Shown piece by piece: positions 8,889 through 17,600 of a stretch of DNA of 58,353 nt. Both the position numbers and the translations under genes were made by a program. The stretch comes from an uncultured Alphaproteobacteria bacterium (GTDB lineage Bacteria > Pseudomonadota > Alphaproteobacteria > RF32 > CAG-239). Under the pieces are notes generated by a model. The model saw only the letters and a program-made list of their open reading frames with translations. It was not told the DNA's origin and made no database searches. The DNA lies in contig CALXPK010000006.1 in assembly GCA_944390265.1 (NCBI GenBank), positions 1 to 58,353 on the forward strand. The letters run 5' to 3'. The number at the start of each line of letters is the position of its first letter. Position 1 is the stretch's first letter.

Positions 8889-9509
8889 TTATCTTTTCTT
8901 ATAGTTAAGCGGATTCTTTTTGTCTTTGCGGAATTGGAAGAGTTTGTTGTCCAAATCAACATCTTTTTGCGCGCCGTAGAGCGAAACCGTCACTTCCACC
9001 GATTGCGGGTCAGTCACTTTCCATTGTTTGAGCTCAAACGGGTCTTTGTTAAAAATGAGCGTGATGGGGTTAATATCTTTCTTTTGCGGATATTCCACCA
9101 CAATCATAATCGTGCCGCGGTCTTCATAAAAGTCGATAACCTTAAGGTTGCGCCCGTCAATTTTGATGTCATTGGCCAGAATGAGTGTGGCCGGAATATC
9201 GTCATAGTCAATATGGGTCACTTGGTCGAGCTCTTTGTCATTATAAACAATAAACTCGCCGTTGCCGATGATGTCCACATCAACCGGTGCGCCATATTCC
9301 ATGCGAATTTTGTTGGGTTTGGCAATATAAATTTTGCCCTCGGCGGTAGAACCGTTGCTGGCGGTTTGCACAAAATCCGCCTCTAAGGTTTTCAGATTGT
9401 TGAGGTACGATTCAATCTGGGCAATTTGTTCGGCGCTAGGTTGCGTTGCCGCTTGCACGTTGAAAGCAGATAAACTCAAAAACAAAAGCAAAGTCAAAAT
9501 TTTTTTCAT
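8889..9509 (-). CDS. lolA: Outer-membrane lipoprotein carrier protein LolA
   Basis: Periplasmic chaperone that receives lipoproteins from LolCDE and passes them to the outer membrane. It has 206 residues with a Sec signal peptide (MKKILTLLLFLSLSAFNVQA, cleavage before ATQ). The mature part matches LolA: YLNNLKTLEADFVQTASNG, then the conserved GKIYIAKPNKIRMEY, then NGEFIVYNDKELDQVTHI and a C-terminal LYGAQKDVDLDNKLFQF. No LolB is seen nearby, as is usual in alphaproteobacteria. It lies between the methyltransferase gene and xthA and probably shares their transcript. Confidence 0.92.
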   Translation of the reverse strand: MKKILTLLLFLSLSAFNVQAATQPSAEQIAQIESYLNNLKTLEADFVQTASNGSTAEGKIYIAKPNKIRMEYGAPVDVDIIGNGEFIVYNDKELDQVTHIDYDDIPATLILANDIKIDGRNLKVIDFYEDRGTIMIVVEYPQKKDINPITLIFNKDPFELKQWKVTDPQSVEVTVSLYGAQKDVDLDNKLFQFRKDKKNPLNYKKR

Positions 9510-9524
9510 ATTGTCAAAACCTTT

Positions 9525-10448
9525 TTAAGCGTTGCGAGCTTTGAAAATGCCATTTTCAAAACCTTGAATTTCTTTGTTGGTTTCCGCCATTTCCAAGCGT
9601 TTTTCGGTGAGGGCGGCATATTCTTTTTCTCTTTCGATTCCAATATAGTTTCGATTCAGTTTTTTTGCAACCACCGAAGTTGTGCCCGAGCCGACAAACG
9701 GGTCAAGAACAACATCACCCTCGTTGCTGGAAGCCAAGATAAGTTTGGCAATCAGCTTTTCCGGCTTTTGGGTGGGGTGGTTGGTATTTTCTGGCATCGA
9801 CCAGAAGGGAATGGAAATATCGGTCCAAATGTTGGACGGGTGGGTCAGGCGGGTTTTGTGTGTGCCGTCATCAACCCAGTCTTTAGGTTGGCCGTTTTTA
9901 TCGCGATAAGGCGCAATCACGGGGCGTTGAATTTTCACCGCATCCAAATTGAAGGTATAATCTTTGCTTTTGGTAAAAAACCAAATATCTTCAAGGCAGT
10001 TTTTCCAGTTGTTGAGCGCGCCGCGGCCTTTTTCCCGCTCCCAAGAAATGCGGTTTTGCAAAAGAAAATATTTTCCCGCCACTTCCGGAATGGCAATCGA
10101 GGTCTTCCAGTCCGCGCAAATATAAATCGAGCCGTTTTCTTTGAGGAGCCTTGCCGTTTTTTTGAGCCATTTATCCAGCCATTTTTTATATTCTTCCAAG
10201 CCCATTTCTTTGAAAGTTGAGCCGGAAAAATTTTTGGTCAGATTGTATGGCGGGTCAACAATAATCAAATCAACCGAAGCCTCAGGCAACAAATCAAGCG
10301 CTTTGAAGGTGTCTTGCCACAAGGTCTTGTTCAAGACAAAATCCAAAGAAACCCGTGCCGAAATTTTAAGCGCTCTTTTAGCATAAGCATTAATCTCGGC
10401 CTTGGTCAGTTCAATGGTTTTGTTGCGGGGGGCTTTGTCTTTTTTCAT
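9525..10448 (-). CDS. DNA methyltransferase, beta-class N6-adenine/N4-cytosine type
   Basis: Amino-methylating DNA methyltransferase of about 307 residues. The catalytic motif IV DPPY is at residues 65-68 (LIIVDPPYNL). The target-recognition region follows, with the linker HPTQKPEKL, and the AdoMet-binding motif I is C-terminal (LDPFVGSGTT, residues 248-257). This order (IV, TRD, I) defines the beta class, to which CcrM belongs, but I do not see enough to call it CcrM, and it could be an orphan of DpnA/YhdJ type. I chose ATG 10448, eleven bases after the HPr stop; an in-frame TTG at 10475 would overlap HPr. No restriction enzyme gene is adjacent. Its place inside a housekeeping PTS/replication run suggests a regulatory or repair-related role. 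Confidence 0.88.
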   Translation of the reverse strand: MKKDKAPRNKTIELTKAEINAYAKRALKISARVSLDFVLNKTLWQDTFKALDLLPEASVDLIIVDPPYNLTKNFSGSTFKEMGLEEYKKWLDKWLKKTARLLKENGSIYICADWKTSIAIPEVAGKYFLLQNRISWEREKGRGALNNWKNCLEDIWFFTKSKDYTFNLDAVKIQRPVIAPYRDKNGQPKDWVDDGTHKTRLTHPSNIWTDISIPFWSMPENTNHPTQKPEKLIAKLILASSNEGDVVLDPFVGSGTTSVVAKKLNRNYIGIEREKEYAALTEKRLEMAETNKEIQGFENGIFKARNA

Positions 10449-10461
10449 GGAAAAAAACGAA

Positions 10462-10743
10462 TTATTCTTCGCCAAATTTGTTGTTAACCAAATCGGTAAT
10501 GGCTTGCAAGGCTTCTTTGGCTTGTGCGCCGGAGCAGTTAACTTTGATGGTGGTGCCTTTGGAGGCAGCCAGCATCATCAAACCCATAATCGAGCAACCG
10601 CTCACGGTTTGGCCGATTCTTTCAACTTCAACTTCGCAATCAAACGGCGCCACGGTTTTTACAAAAGCGGCAGCGGCGCGTGCGTGCAAACCTTTTTTAT
10701 TTTGAATTTCAAGTTCGGCGGTCAGAACATTATCATCAGACAT
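10462..10743 (-). CDS. ptsH: PTS phosphocarrier protein HPr
   Basis: Small phosphocarrier of 93 residues that passes phosphate from enzyme I to EIIA. The active-site histidine is His20 in KKGLHARAAAAF. The regulatory serine region is SGCSIMGLMMLAAS, with Ser51 equivalent to Ser46. The start is two bases after the EIIA stop, so the two are co-transcribed. No HPr kinase and no membrane EII components are in the window, fitting the regulatory rather than sugar-transport PTS of many alphaproteobacteria. The nitrogen-type NPr is an alternative name. Confidence 0.92.
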   Translation of the reverse strand: MSDDNVLTAELEIQNKKGLHARAAAAFVKTVAPFDCEVEVERIGQTVSGCSIMGLMMLAASKGTTIKVNCSGAQAKEALQAITDLVNNKFGEE

Positions 10744-10745
10744 GG

Positions 10746-11144
10746 CTACATTCCCAACAATTGTGAAGCAATATTAATATATTTTTTGCCGGCTTCTTGC
10801 GCACCTTCAACTGTTTCTTTTATGCTTTTGTCTTTGCGCAAAGAAGCAATTTTAATCAGCATCGGCAGGTTCATACCGGCCAAAATCTCCACATTGGCTC
10901 TGTCCATGATAGAGATGGCCAAGTTAGAAGGTGTGCCGCCGAACATATCAGTCAAAACCACAACCCCGCTACCGGTATCCACTTTGCTGACCTTGTCCAA
11001 AATTTCGGCACGGCGCATTTCCATATCATCTTCGGGGCCGATGCACACGGCTTCCACGTTTTCTTGTTTGCCAACCACATGCTGCATGGCGGAAATAAAT
11101 TCCAGCGCCAAATTGCCATGTGTAACTAAAACCAAACCAATCAT
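10746..11144 (-). CDS. PTS EIIA component, mannose/fructose family
   Basis: A 132-residue cytosolic phosphotransfer protein. The phosphorylated histidine is His9 in LVLVTHGNLA. The family block VVVLTDMFGGTPSN near residues 61-74 and the helix ILAGMNLPMLIKIASLR are typical of EIIA-Man. In alphaproteobacteria this protein usually works with HPr and an HPr kinase in regulation of metabolism and surface traits. Here it precedes HPr by two bases. No EIIB/C/D partners are visible. Confidence 0.92.
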   Translation of the reverse strand: MIGLVLVTHGNLALEFISAMQHVVGKQENVEAVCIGPEDDMEMRRAEILDKVSKVDTGSGVVVLTDMFGGTPSNLAISIMDRANVEILAGMNLPMLIKIASLRKDKSIKETVEGAQEAGKKYINIASQLLGM

Positions 11145-11165
11145 TGTGTTCTTCCTTCAATTTTT

Positions 11166-11585
11166 TTATTTTTTAGGGCCGTTTGTCCAGCATTTAACGG
11201 CACCGAACTTGGCCAAAACTTCTTCTTTGGTTTTGGCTTTGACATATTCATCGGCACGGGTTTGTTTGCCTTCCAAAACAATCTCTTCCACATTTTCCAC
11301 CGGCACGGCATAGGTGCGTTCCACCATTTTGCCCTGCAATTCCACAATCAGCAAAAACTCGGCCTCGGCCAAAGGACCTCTGGTTTCTTCATCAATATCA
11401 TCAAGTTTCACGGCCAAGTGATCATCTCTTTTAAGAAGAGCGGTTTTTTTGCCGTCAAATTGCAACACGGGGTTAACCGGGGCTCCTTCGCGCGCATCAA
11501 TAAAAATAGCAAGTTCGCCATATTTATTTTCAATAATTTCGTAGAAATCTTGTTTTTCAATCAGGGTGTAATATTGTGTTTCCAT
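11166..11585 (-). CDS. Unknown conserved protein between recF and PTS genes
   Basis: A 139-residue acidic cytosolic protein with no signal or membrane segment. The N-terminal half alternates short strands (YYTLIEKQDFYEIIENKYG, LAIFIDAREGAPVNP) that could form a small beta barrel or SH3-like fold. The C-terminus is helical and ends WTNGPKK. I do not recognise the family. It lies 21 bases upstream of the EIIA gene on the same strand, so a PTS-linked role is possible but unproven. Confidence 0.7.
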   Translation of the reverse strand: METQYYTLIEKQDFYEIIENKYGELAIFIDAREGAPVNPVLQFDGKKTALLKRDDHLAVKLDDIDEETRGPLAEAEFLLIVELQGKMVERTYAVPVENVEEIVLEGKQTRADEYVKAKTKEEVLAKFGAVKCWTNGPKK

Positions 11586-11675
11586 GGATTTTGACCTTAA
11601 AAAATCATATTATTGCTAAAGATGATAGTACAATAAGACAAGAGTGTCAATTTTGAGTTAACACATCAAAAGATA

Positions 11676-12902
11676 TTAATAAGATTGCGGCGTAATTTTG
11701 TTGTTGGCCACCTCAAAAAAGAGGGCATCATTCTTCAGGCTCATAAAAAGCTCCGGATTCGTTGACGTAATCCAGGCCTGAACTTTGAGGTCTTTAATTT
11801 TTGCAAGCAAAGCCTCGCGCTTCACATCGTCCAAATGCGCCACCACCTCGTCAAGGAGCATGACAGGGGCAAACCCTTGGTGCAAAGTTTGTGACTTGGT
11901 TTGAGCTAAGATAATGCTGATGAGGAGCGATTTTTGCTCGCCGGTAGAACAAAGCTCGGCCGGCATATGTTTTTTGCGATAATATACCTTAAAATCGGTG
12001 CGGTTCACACCGTCAACAGAGTCATTATACAAAACATTTTGCCGCTGGGCTTTGAGCTTGTTTTTATAAAAATCTTCCACATCCACCGCCGGCATTTTAT
12101 CGAGCATTTTTTCAATTATGCCGTCAAGTTCCAAACGCACGCTCGGGAAAATATCGTCCGGCTCATGCTCAATAAAGGTGTTGAGCTTGGCGGTTTGTTC
12201 CCGTCTGGCCGCGGCAATCGCCACTCCGAGCGAAGCCATATTTTCTTCCAAAGGCGTCAGCCAGTGGTTGTCTTTGGACCCGTTTTTCAAAAGCTGATAC
12301 CACTCTTTGTATAAGTGTTCAAAATTCGCCGTACGTTTGGCGTGTTCCATATCAAAAGCATAAACCAAACGGTCAAGAAAGCTGCGTCTGGGTTGTGAGC
12401 CGCCGCGGAAAAGTCGGTCCATTTGCGGGGTCAGCCACACGGCGGAAATATATTTTCCGAGCTCGGCTTGAGAAGAAATTTTGTTACCGTCGATTTTAAC
12501 GATTCTCCGTTCAAAGGAGCGGATATCATCATCACTTTCTTTGCTGCTTTTTTCAACCGCAGTGCCGATTTCATAGGATTCGCCGCCCTTCACAACCGTG
12601 GAAGAAACCGCCCAAGAAGTGGGGTTAATTTCGGTTGGAGCATATTCATCAGTCACAAGCGCCGGACGGATTCGCCTAATATCGGCCAGCCTTGCCCCGC
12701 GCAAACCTCTTCCGGGGGTAAGGAAAGATACCGCTTCCAAAATATTGGTCTTGCCGGTGCCGTTTTCGCCGGTGATAATAATCGGGCACAGCTCGGTATT
12801 GAGGCGCAAAAAAGGATAGTTTCTATAATCAGTTAAAGTCAGGCGCGTAACACCTGACTTTACTGAATTATCAACCTGAATATTTAAGGCCAAATTATCC
12901 AT
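11676..12902 (-). CDS. recF: DNA replication and repair protein RecF
   Basis: SMC-like ATPase that loads RecA at gaps with RecO and RecR. Its 408 residues are slightly above the usual ~360-380. Walker A is GENGTGKT at residues 45-52. The RecF block FLTPGRGLRGARLADIRR follows directly. The signature motif is STGEQKSLL, and Walker B with the D-loop is VMLLDEVVAHLDDVKR. The N-terminus carries about 20 residues before the first strand (TRLTLTDYRNY). It starts 15 bases after the dnaN stop, the classic dnaN-recF arrangement. Confidence 0.95.
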   Translation of the reverse strand: MDNLALNIQVDNSVKSGVTRLTLTDYRNYPFLRLNTELCPIIITGENGTGKTNILEAVSFLTPGRGLRGARLADIRRIRPALVTDEYAPTEINPTSWAVSSTVVKGGESYEIGTAVEKSSKESDDDIRSFERRIVKIDGNKISSQAELGKYISAVWLTPQMDRLFRGGSQPRRSFLDRLVYAFDMEHAKRTANFEHLYKEWYQLLKNGSKDNHWLTPLEENMASLGVAIAAARREQTAKLNTFIEHEPDDIFPSVRLELDGIIEKMLDKMPAVDVEDFYKNKLKAQRQNVLYNDSVDGVNRTDFKVYYRKKHMPAELCSTGEQKSLLISIILAQTKSQTLHQGFAPVMLLDEVVAHLDDVKREALLAKIKDLKVQAWITSTNPELFMSLKNDALFFEVANNKITPQSY

Positions 12903-12917
12903 TTTGCCCCTATAAAA

Positions 12918-14036
12918 TTAGACGCGCATCGGCATCAAAACATAGATGGCGCTGGAGTCTGTGGTATCATGAATAACTGAAGGCGAAGAAGCATCGGCAA
13001 AAGAAATGCGTACAGCCTCACCTTTAACTTCAGCCAAAATATCCAACAAATAACGGAAGTTATAGCCGATTTCGACCGATTCGCCTTCATATTTGGCTTC
13101 CAATTCTTCTTGAGCCGAACCTAAATCCGGGCTGGAAGTGGTGATGGTCACCTTGGAAGGAGCGGTAATCATCTTAATGGCGCGGGTTCTTTCCGCCACA
13201 ACTGAAACACGGTCAACGGCAGAAGCCAAATCTTTAACCGAAAGTTCCAAGTTTTTGTCATTGTCGGTCGGAATAACGCGTTCATAATCAGGATATGTGC
13301 CGTCAATGAGTTTAGAGGTCAAAGTCACATCTTCAAAAGCAAAGCGGACTTTGTTTTCAGACATGGAAACCATGATGTGGTCAGCATTGTTGTCATCCAA
13401 GAGCTTTCTGATTTCGGTAATGGTTTTTCTCGGTACAATCACACCGGCCAAGTTTTCGGCACCTTGCGGCAACGGGGTTTCAACACAAGCCAAGCGGTGA
13501 CCATCGGTGGCAACCACGCGCAAAACTTTAGTCTCGCCTTCGTTTTTAGCATGCATATAAACACCGTTGAGGTAGTAACGAGTTTCTTCGGTAGAAACGA
13601 CAAACTTAGTGCGGTCAATCACATCTTTGAGCTCTTCTTTGTCCATGGTAAAGTTGATGGGCAATTTGTCGCCGGAAATCACCGGAAAATCTTCAACCCC
13701 AATGGATGAAAGAGAAAATTTGGAGCGAGCGGAAGCAATGGTCAATTGGCCTTTTTCATCCGGGAAAGTGATTTCCACTTCTGACCCGTCGGAAAGTTTT
13801 CTGACAATGTCATAGAGCATATGCGCCGGAGCGGTTGTGGCACCGGTTTCGGTTGTTTTGGCATCAACAACTTCCGTAATTTCGGTATCCATATCGGTTG
13901 CCTTGAAGCTGATACCATCTTCCAATGCTTCGATTCGCACGTTGGACAAGACCGGAATGGTGTTTCTTTTTTCAACAATGCTCTGAACATGGCTCAGAGT
14001 TTTCAACAAATTAGCGCGTTCAATCGTAAACTTCAT
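12918..14036 (-). CDS. dnaN: DNA polymerase III sliding clamp (beta subunit)
   Basis: A 372-residue ring-forming processivity clamp with three topologically similar domains. Typical features are MKFTIERANLLKTLSHVQSI at the start, NTIPVLSNVRIEA, the AxDTDxE-like TDMDTEITE, ATDGHRLA near residue 170 and the C-terminal YVLMPMRV, close to the usual VMPMRL peptide-binding end. An AGGTGAA Shine-Dalgarno sequence precedes ATG 14036. It heads the long minus-strand run through recF to xthA. dnaA is just upstream but separated by a terminator. Confidence 0.97.
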   Translation of the reverse strand: MKFTIERANLLKTLSHVQSIVEKRNTIPVLSNVRIEALEDGISFKATDMDTEITEVVDAKTTETGATTAPAHMLYDIVRKLSDGSEVEITFPDEKGQLTIASARSKFSLSSIGVEDFPVISGDKLPINFTMDKEELKDVIDRTKFVVSTEETRYYLNGVYMHAKNEGETKVLRVVATDGHRLACVETPLPQGAENLAGVIVPRKTITEIRKLLDDNNADHIMVSMSENKVRFAFEDVTLTSKLIDGTYPDYERVIPTDNDKNLELSVKDLASAVDRVSVVAERTRAIKMITAPSKVTITTSSPDLGSAQEELEAKYEGESVEIGYNFRYLLDILAEVKGEAVRISFADASSPSVIHDTTDSSAIYVLMPMRV

Positions 14037-14143
14037 TTCAATTCACCTGTTTTTAGATCTAAAAAAATATTATCAAAATACTATCACAAAAGCGGCAAAC
14101 CAGAAGAGAAAACAACGATTCGTCAACAACTTTTTCATAAAAA

Positions 14144-14172
14144 AACACCTCTTTGAGGAGCAAAGAGGTGTT
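14144..14172. terminator. Terminator after dnaA
   Basis: AACACCTCTTTG (14144-14155), loop AGGAG, CAAAGAGGTGTT (14161-14172), a perfect 12-pair stem with T runs on both strands. It separates dnaA from dnaN transcription. Confidence 0.85.
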
Positions 14173-14198
14173 TTTCTTTTCGGGGTAAAAGATAAAAT

Positions 14199-15638
14199 TT
14201 AGGCTTCCAAAACGCGTCTCAAAGCATCAACGTCCTCAGCCAAGCTCTTGTCTTCCAAAATGAGCTCTTCCACCTTGCGCACGGCATGCATAACCGTGGT
14301 GTGGTCGCGGTCAAATTTGCGGCCGATTTCAGGAAGAGAGCGAGAAGTGAGCTGTTTGGCCAAATACATGGCAATCTGGCGCGGACGAGCCACGGTGCGT
14401 GCTCTGCGGGATGATTGCATTTCCTTAACGGAGATGTTGAAGTGCTCGGCAACTTTCTTTTGAATCTCATCAATGGTGGTGCGACGGTCATAAGAACGGA
14501 GCATATCTTTCAACACATCTTGGGTCATATCCAAGGTGATTTCTTTGTCGCTCAAGAGCTGGGAGTGAGCAATCACGCGGCGCAATGCACCTTCGAGTTC
14601 TCTGATGTTTGAGGTGATTTTTTGAGCCAAAAATTCGCAAACTTTGGTCGGAACCTCAACGCCGAGCTGTTTGGCTTTGTTTTGCAAAATGCCCATGCGC
14701 AAGTCAAAGTCGGTCGGGTGAATATCGGCAACCAAGCCGCAACCCAAACGAGATTTCAATCTGGCTTCGATTCCGTCCAAATCAGCCGGAGATTTATCAG
14801 CCGAGATAATGATTTGTCTGCCTTCTTCAATCAAAGAATTAAAGGTGTAGAAAAACTCTTCTTGAGTGGTGTCTTTGCCGCCCATAAATTGAACATCATC
14901 AACCATCAACACATCAACGGAGCGGAATTGCTCTTTGAAAGCGGTGGTGTCTTTGTAGCGCAAAGCCCGAACAAATTTGTACATGAACTTTTCAGCCGAC
15001 AAATAAACAATATTTCTGGTCGGGTCTTGTTGTTTGATGTGCCAAGCAATGGCGTGCATCAAGTGGGTTTTGCCCAAACCGACGCCGGAGTATAAGAACA
15101 ACGGGTTGAAAGAAACGTTTCTGGATTCGGCCACTTTGCGCGCGGCGGCATAAGCAAATTCGTTGGTTTTGCCGACAACAAAATTGTCAAAAGTATATTG
15201 CGGGTTCAATGGAACGGACAGCGGGTCGGCATTGGCAAAAGTCTCAACATTGCCGGTAACCGAAGCCATACCGGATTGATAAATATGATTAGGTGTCGGC
15301 GTAGAGGTGATTTTTTTGAGCAAAGAGCGGCAAGTCGGGCTATACAAACCTTTGCCGTCGTCATTAACGGCCTGCACCACAAAATTGACGCTTTTAATCT
15401 CCGGATTTTTCTTTTCCCAAATTTTGTGGATTCTGTCACTATAATGGGTAATTACCCAGTTTCTCATAAAGCGGGTCGGAACACAAATATTCATCACCCC
15501 GTCATTAAAAGAACCCAAAGTCAAAGGTTTCAACCAGCTGTCGAAAGCGGTTTCACCGACCTCGGTTTTCAATTGGCTGCAAATCTGTCCCCATTGATCC
15601 TGAACAGAATTGTTGTTTGTTATTGCTTGTTCAGCCAT
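14199..15638 (-). CDS. dnaA: Chromosomal replication initiator protein DnaA
   Basis: Origin-binding AAA+ initiator of 479 residues. Domain I (WGQICSQLKTEVGETAFDSW..) is followed by a linker. Domain III has FVVGKTNEFAYAAARKVAE, Walker A GVGLGKTH near residue 185 and Walker B VLMVDDVQFMGGK. Domain IV ends with the DnaA signature LPEIGRKFDRDHTTVMHAV. GGGGAGA precedes ATG 15638. The neighbour upstream is rpsT, as in many alphaproteobacteria. I found no cluster of TTATCCACA-type boxes in the flanks, so the origin is probably elsewhere. Confidence 0.97.
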   Translation of the reverse strand: MAEQAITNNNSVQDQWGQICSQLKTEVGETAFDSWLKPLTLGSFNDGVMNICVPTRFMRNWVITHYSDRIHKIWEKKNPEIKSVNFVVQAVNDDGKGLYSPTCRSLLKKITSTPTPNHIYQSGMASVTGNVETFANADPLSVPLNPQYTFDNFVVGKTNEFAYAAARKVAESRNVSFNPLFLYSGVGLGKTHLMHAIAWHIKQQDPTRNIVYLSAEKFMYKFVRALRYKDTTAFKEQFRSVDVLMVDDVQFMGGKDTTQEEFFYTFNSLIEEGRQIIISADKSPADLDGIEARLKSRLGCGLVADIHPTDFDLRMGILQNKAKQLGVEVPTKVCEFLAQKITSNIRELEGALRRVIAHSQLLSDKEITLDMTQDVLKDMLRSYDRRTTIDEIQKKVAEHFNISVKEMQSSRRARTVARPRQIAMYLAKQLTSRSLPEIGRKFDRDHTTVMHAVRKVEELILEDKSLAEDVDALRRVLEA

Positions 15639-16000
15639 TTTATCTCCCCATTTTTTATAGTTAACAACTCAAATTTTCTAAAATAGTTATGCATTGCAAT
15701 TTTTTTTCAGCCGTGCTTCCCGACACAATTTATTTTATTACATATTCCCTTATATAAGAAAATAAAGGACCGAAAAAAATTATCAATTGCTCTAATGACT
15801 ATCTTAATAATTACTTTTTTCGCAACGAACAAAACCTGAAAGACTTGCGTCTCTTTTGTTTTGCACTTTCATTGTTCCCGAAAGCTATTTGGATATTAAA
15901 GGTAAAAAAAATAATTACAACAGAACATTTTAAGAACATTGCAATTATATTTCTTGACAGGGATTTTTTGCAGAGTCGCAGGGATTCTCTTGTTTTTATG
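15639..16000. other. Intergenic region upstream of dnaA
   Basis: About 360 bp without a convincing gene. It is very AT-rich and must contain the dnaA promoter, but no single -35/-10 pair stands out. Two short frames here (15811-16011 minus, 15845-16087 plus) overlap each other and lack coding character. A short repeat CAGGGATT occurs at 15958 and 15979. No cluster of DnaA boxes was seen. Confidence 0.5.
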
Positions 16001-16002
16001 CA

Positions 16003-16057
16003 AAAAAACACAAACCGAAGCCTCTCAGTTAAGAGATTATATCGATTTGTGTTTTTT
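16003..16057 (-). terminator. Terminator after rpsT
   Basis: An extended hairpin: AAAACACAAA pairs with TTTGTGTTTT, an inner CTCT/AGAG stem closes the loop, and A and T runs flank both sides. It lies about 25 bases after the rpsT stop. Confidence 0.7.
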
Positions 16058-16083
16058 AATAAATTTGTCTCAGAAACTAAAAC

Positions 16084-16344
16084 TTAAAGAGCTTTAATTT
16101 TTTTAGAAAGACGAGAAACGGTACGAGCCGCTTTGTTGAGGTGGAACACACCTTTGCGAACAGATACCATCAATTCAGATTCGGCAACTTTAAGAGCTTC
16201 CAAAGCCTTGTCTTTTTCTTTAGCATTAATCAAAGCGTCAACTTTTTTAACAAAAGTGCGAACTCTGCTACGACGAGCACCGTTGATAACGGCTCTTTTA
16301 TTGTTGCGGTTAATTCTGGTTTTTGCCGATTTATGATTGGCCAT
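16084..16344 (-). CDS. rpsT: 30S ribosomal protein S20
   Basis: An 86-residue basic primary 16S rRNA-binding protein. MANHKSAKTRINRNNKRAVIN and the C-terminal GVFHLNKAARTVSRLSKKI are diagnostic. It lies between the enoyl-CoA hydratase gene and dnaA, the usual alphaproteobacterial order, and has its own good promoter and terminator. Confidence 0.97.
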   Translation of the reverse strand: MANHKSAKTRINRNNKRAVINGARRSRVRTFVKKVDALINAKEKDKALEALKVAESELMVSVRKGVFHLNKAARTVSRLSKKIKAL

Positions 16345-16393
16345 ATTTTTAAATCCTGTATTAAAAAGTTATTACAATATATTTTTGATATGC

Positions 16394-16423
16394 TTTATAA
16401 ACTCTAAACAAGGGTTTAGTCAA
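16394..16423 (-). promoter_or_regulatory. Predicted promoter of rpsT
   Basis: On the minus strand TTGACT (16423-16418), 18 bp, TATAAA (16399-16394), about 45 bases upstream of the ATG. Confidence 0.6.
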
Positions 16424-16455
16424 TAGCTATTTTGCGAAAAAAGCCTAAAATCTTG

Positions 16456-17220
16456 TTATTTTTTGCGTTTTTCCATAAAGGCCTGCAAAGATTCTTTGAA
16501 TCCGTTGGAGCCGAGGCAGATTTTGCAGTTTTTGTTTTCATAGGCGATTCCGGCTTCCAGATTCGAATTATAGGCTTGTTTGATGGCATCTTTGGCCAAG
16601 CGAATGGCATTTTGCGGCAGGGCGGAGATTCGCATGGCGGTTTTGACGGCTTCTTCAAACAAATCGGGCAGGGCCACAATTCGGCTGGCGATTCCGCAAG
16701 CCACGGCTTCTTCGGCATTAAGGGCGCGTCCGGTCAAAATCATTTCCATGGTTTTAGACTTGCCGATGGTTTTGGCCAAGCGCTGAGTCGAGCCAAACCC
16801 CGGAATAACGCCGAGGCTGATTTCCGGTTGGCCGAAGCGGGCATTGTCTGCCACCAAGATAATATCGCAGGAAAGAGCCAGCTCACAACCGATTCCCAAG
16901 GCATAACCGGCCACGGCGGCCACAATCGGCTTGGGGCAGTTGTCAATTTGCTTAAAATAGGTATAGGTCTTGTCCAAAGCCTCGATTCCGTAAATTTCCA
17001 CTTTGTTTTGCAACTCGGCAATATCAATACCGGCGGCAAAAGCCTTGTCGCTGCCTTTCAAGACAATGGCGGCAATGGAGTCGTCATTGCAAAACAAATC
17101 AAGTTGTTGTGAAAGTTCTTGCAGCATTTGCTCGCAAACGGCGTTGAGCGCACGCGGACGATTGAGGGTGATGATGCCGACCGAACCTCTGGTTTCGGTC
17201 AAAATAGTTTGATATTCCAT
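16456..17220 (-). CDS. Enoyl-CoA hydratase/isomerase family protein
   Basis: A 254-residue crotonase-fold enzyme, probably hydrating 2-enoyl-CoA. The first block is TLNRPRALNAV. The oxyanion-hole region is DKAFAAGIDI. A catalytic glutamate is placed in GYALGIGCELALSCD near residue 113, and the second in FGQPEISLGVIPGFGSTQRL near 133-150. Both glutamates typical of hydratases are present. The C-terminus is KESLQAFMEKRKK. An enoyl-CoA hydratase gene at this position between fpg and rpsT is a conserved alphaproteobacterial arrangement. No other beta-oxidation genes are present here, so the in vivo substrate is open. Confidence 0.9.
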   Translation of the reverse strand: MEYQTILTETRGSVGIITLNRPRALNAVCEQMLQELSQQLDLFCNDDSIAAIVLKGSDKAFAAGIDIAELQNKVEIYGIEALDKTYTYFKQIDNCPKPIVAAVAGYALGIGCELALSCDIILVADNARFGQPEISLGVIPGFGSTQRLAKTIGKSKTMEMILTGRALNAEEAVACGIASRIVALPDLFEEAVKTAMRISALPQNAIRLAKDAIKQAYNSNLEAGIAYENKNCKICLGSNGFKESLQAFMEKRKK

Positions 17221-17228
17221 TTTCTATC

Positions 17229-17588
17229 CTATAACTTGCTTTTAACGGTGATTCGGACAACAAGCGGCTTGGTCGATTCTTTGGCAATATCCAAGGTTTC
17301 GCCGTCGCGGTCAAAAGACAAAATATTGTCTCTTTTGCCTTGATAAATCCACCCGAGTTGGGGAAGTGTGTCGATATAAAATTTTTCCACTTTGGCAAAC
17401 CCGATTTTGGTGCTGGTGAAATAAGCCTCAACCAAACGGCTTTCTTCATTGCCGAAAGAAATGTTGTCTTTTTGCACCTGTTCCAAACCTTTGAGCAAAG
17501 GCACATCTTCCAAGCCTTCGATAAAAGCGGCTTGGCTGTTAAAAGCAAGCAGAACGGTCGCAATCAAAACACTGAAAAATTTTTTCAT
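17229..17588 (-). CDS. Predicted periplasmic protein of unknown function
   Basis: A 119-residue protein with a clear Sec signal peptide (MKKFFSVLIATVLLAFNSQA, cleavage before AFIEG). The mature part has a small alpha/beta pattern with VEAYFTSTKIGFAKVEKFYIDTL followed by short strands ending VVRITVKSKL. This resembles small periplasmic domains of unknown function; I cannot name it. GAGGAAAA precedes the ATG. It sits between fpg (12 bases upstream) and the hydratase gene (8 bases downstream), so all three are probably one transcript. Confidence 0.8.
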   Translation of the reverse strand: MKKFFSVLIATVLLAFNSQAAFIEGLEDVPLLKGLEQVQKDNISFGNEESRLVEAYFTSTKIGFAKVEKFYIDTLPQLGWIYQGKRDNILSFDRDGETLDIAKESTKPLVVRITVKSKL

Positions 17589-17600
17589 TTTTTCCTCATT

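Noticed and set aside
15639..16000. Candidate replication origin next to dnaA
   Set aside because: AT-rich but without a cluster of DnaA boxes or 13-mer-like repeats; dnaA-adjacent origins are not the rule in alphaproteobacteria.
15811..16087. Two short overlapping frames upstream of dnaA
   Set aside because: They overlap on opposite strands, include the rpsT terminator hairpin and lack ribosome sites or recognisable sequence.
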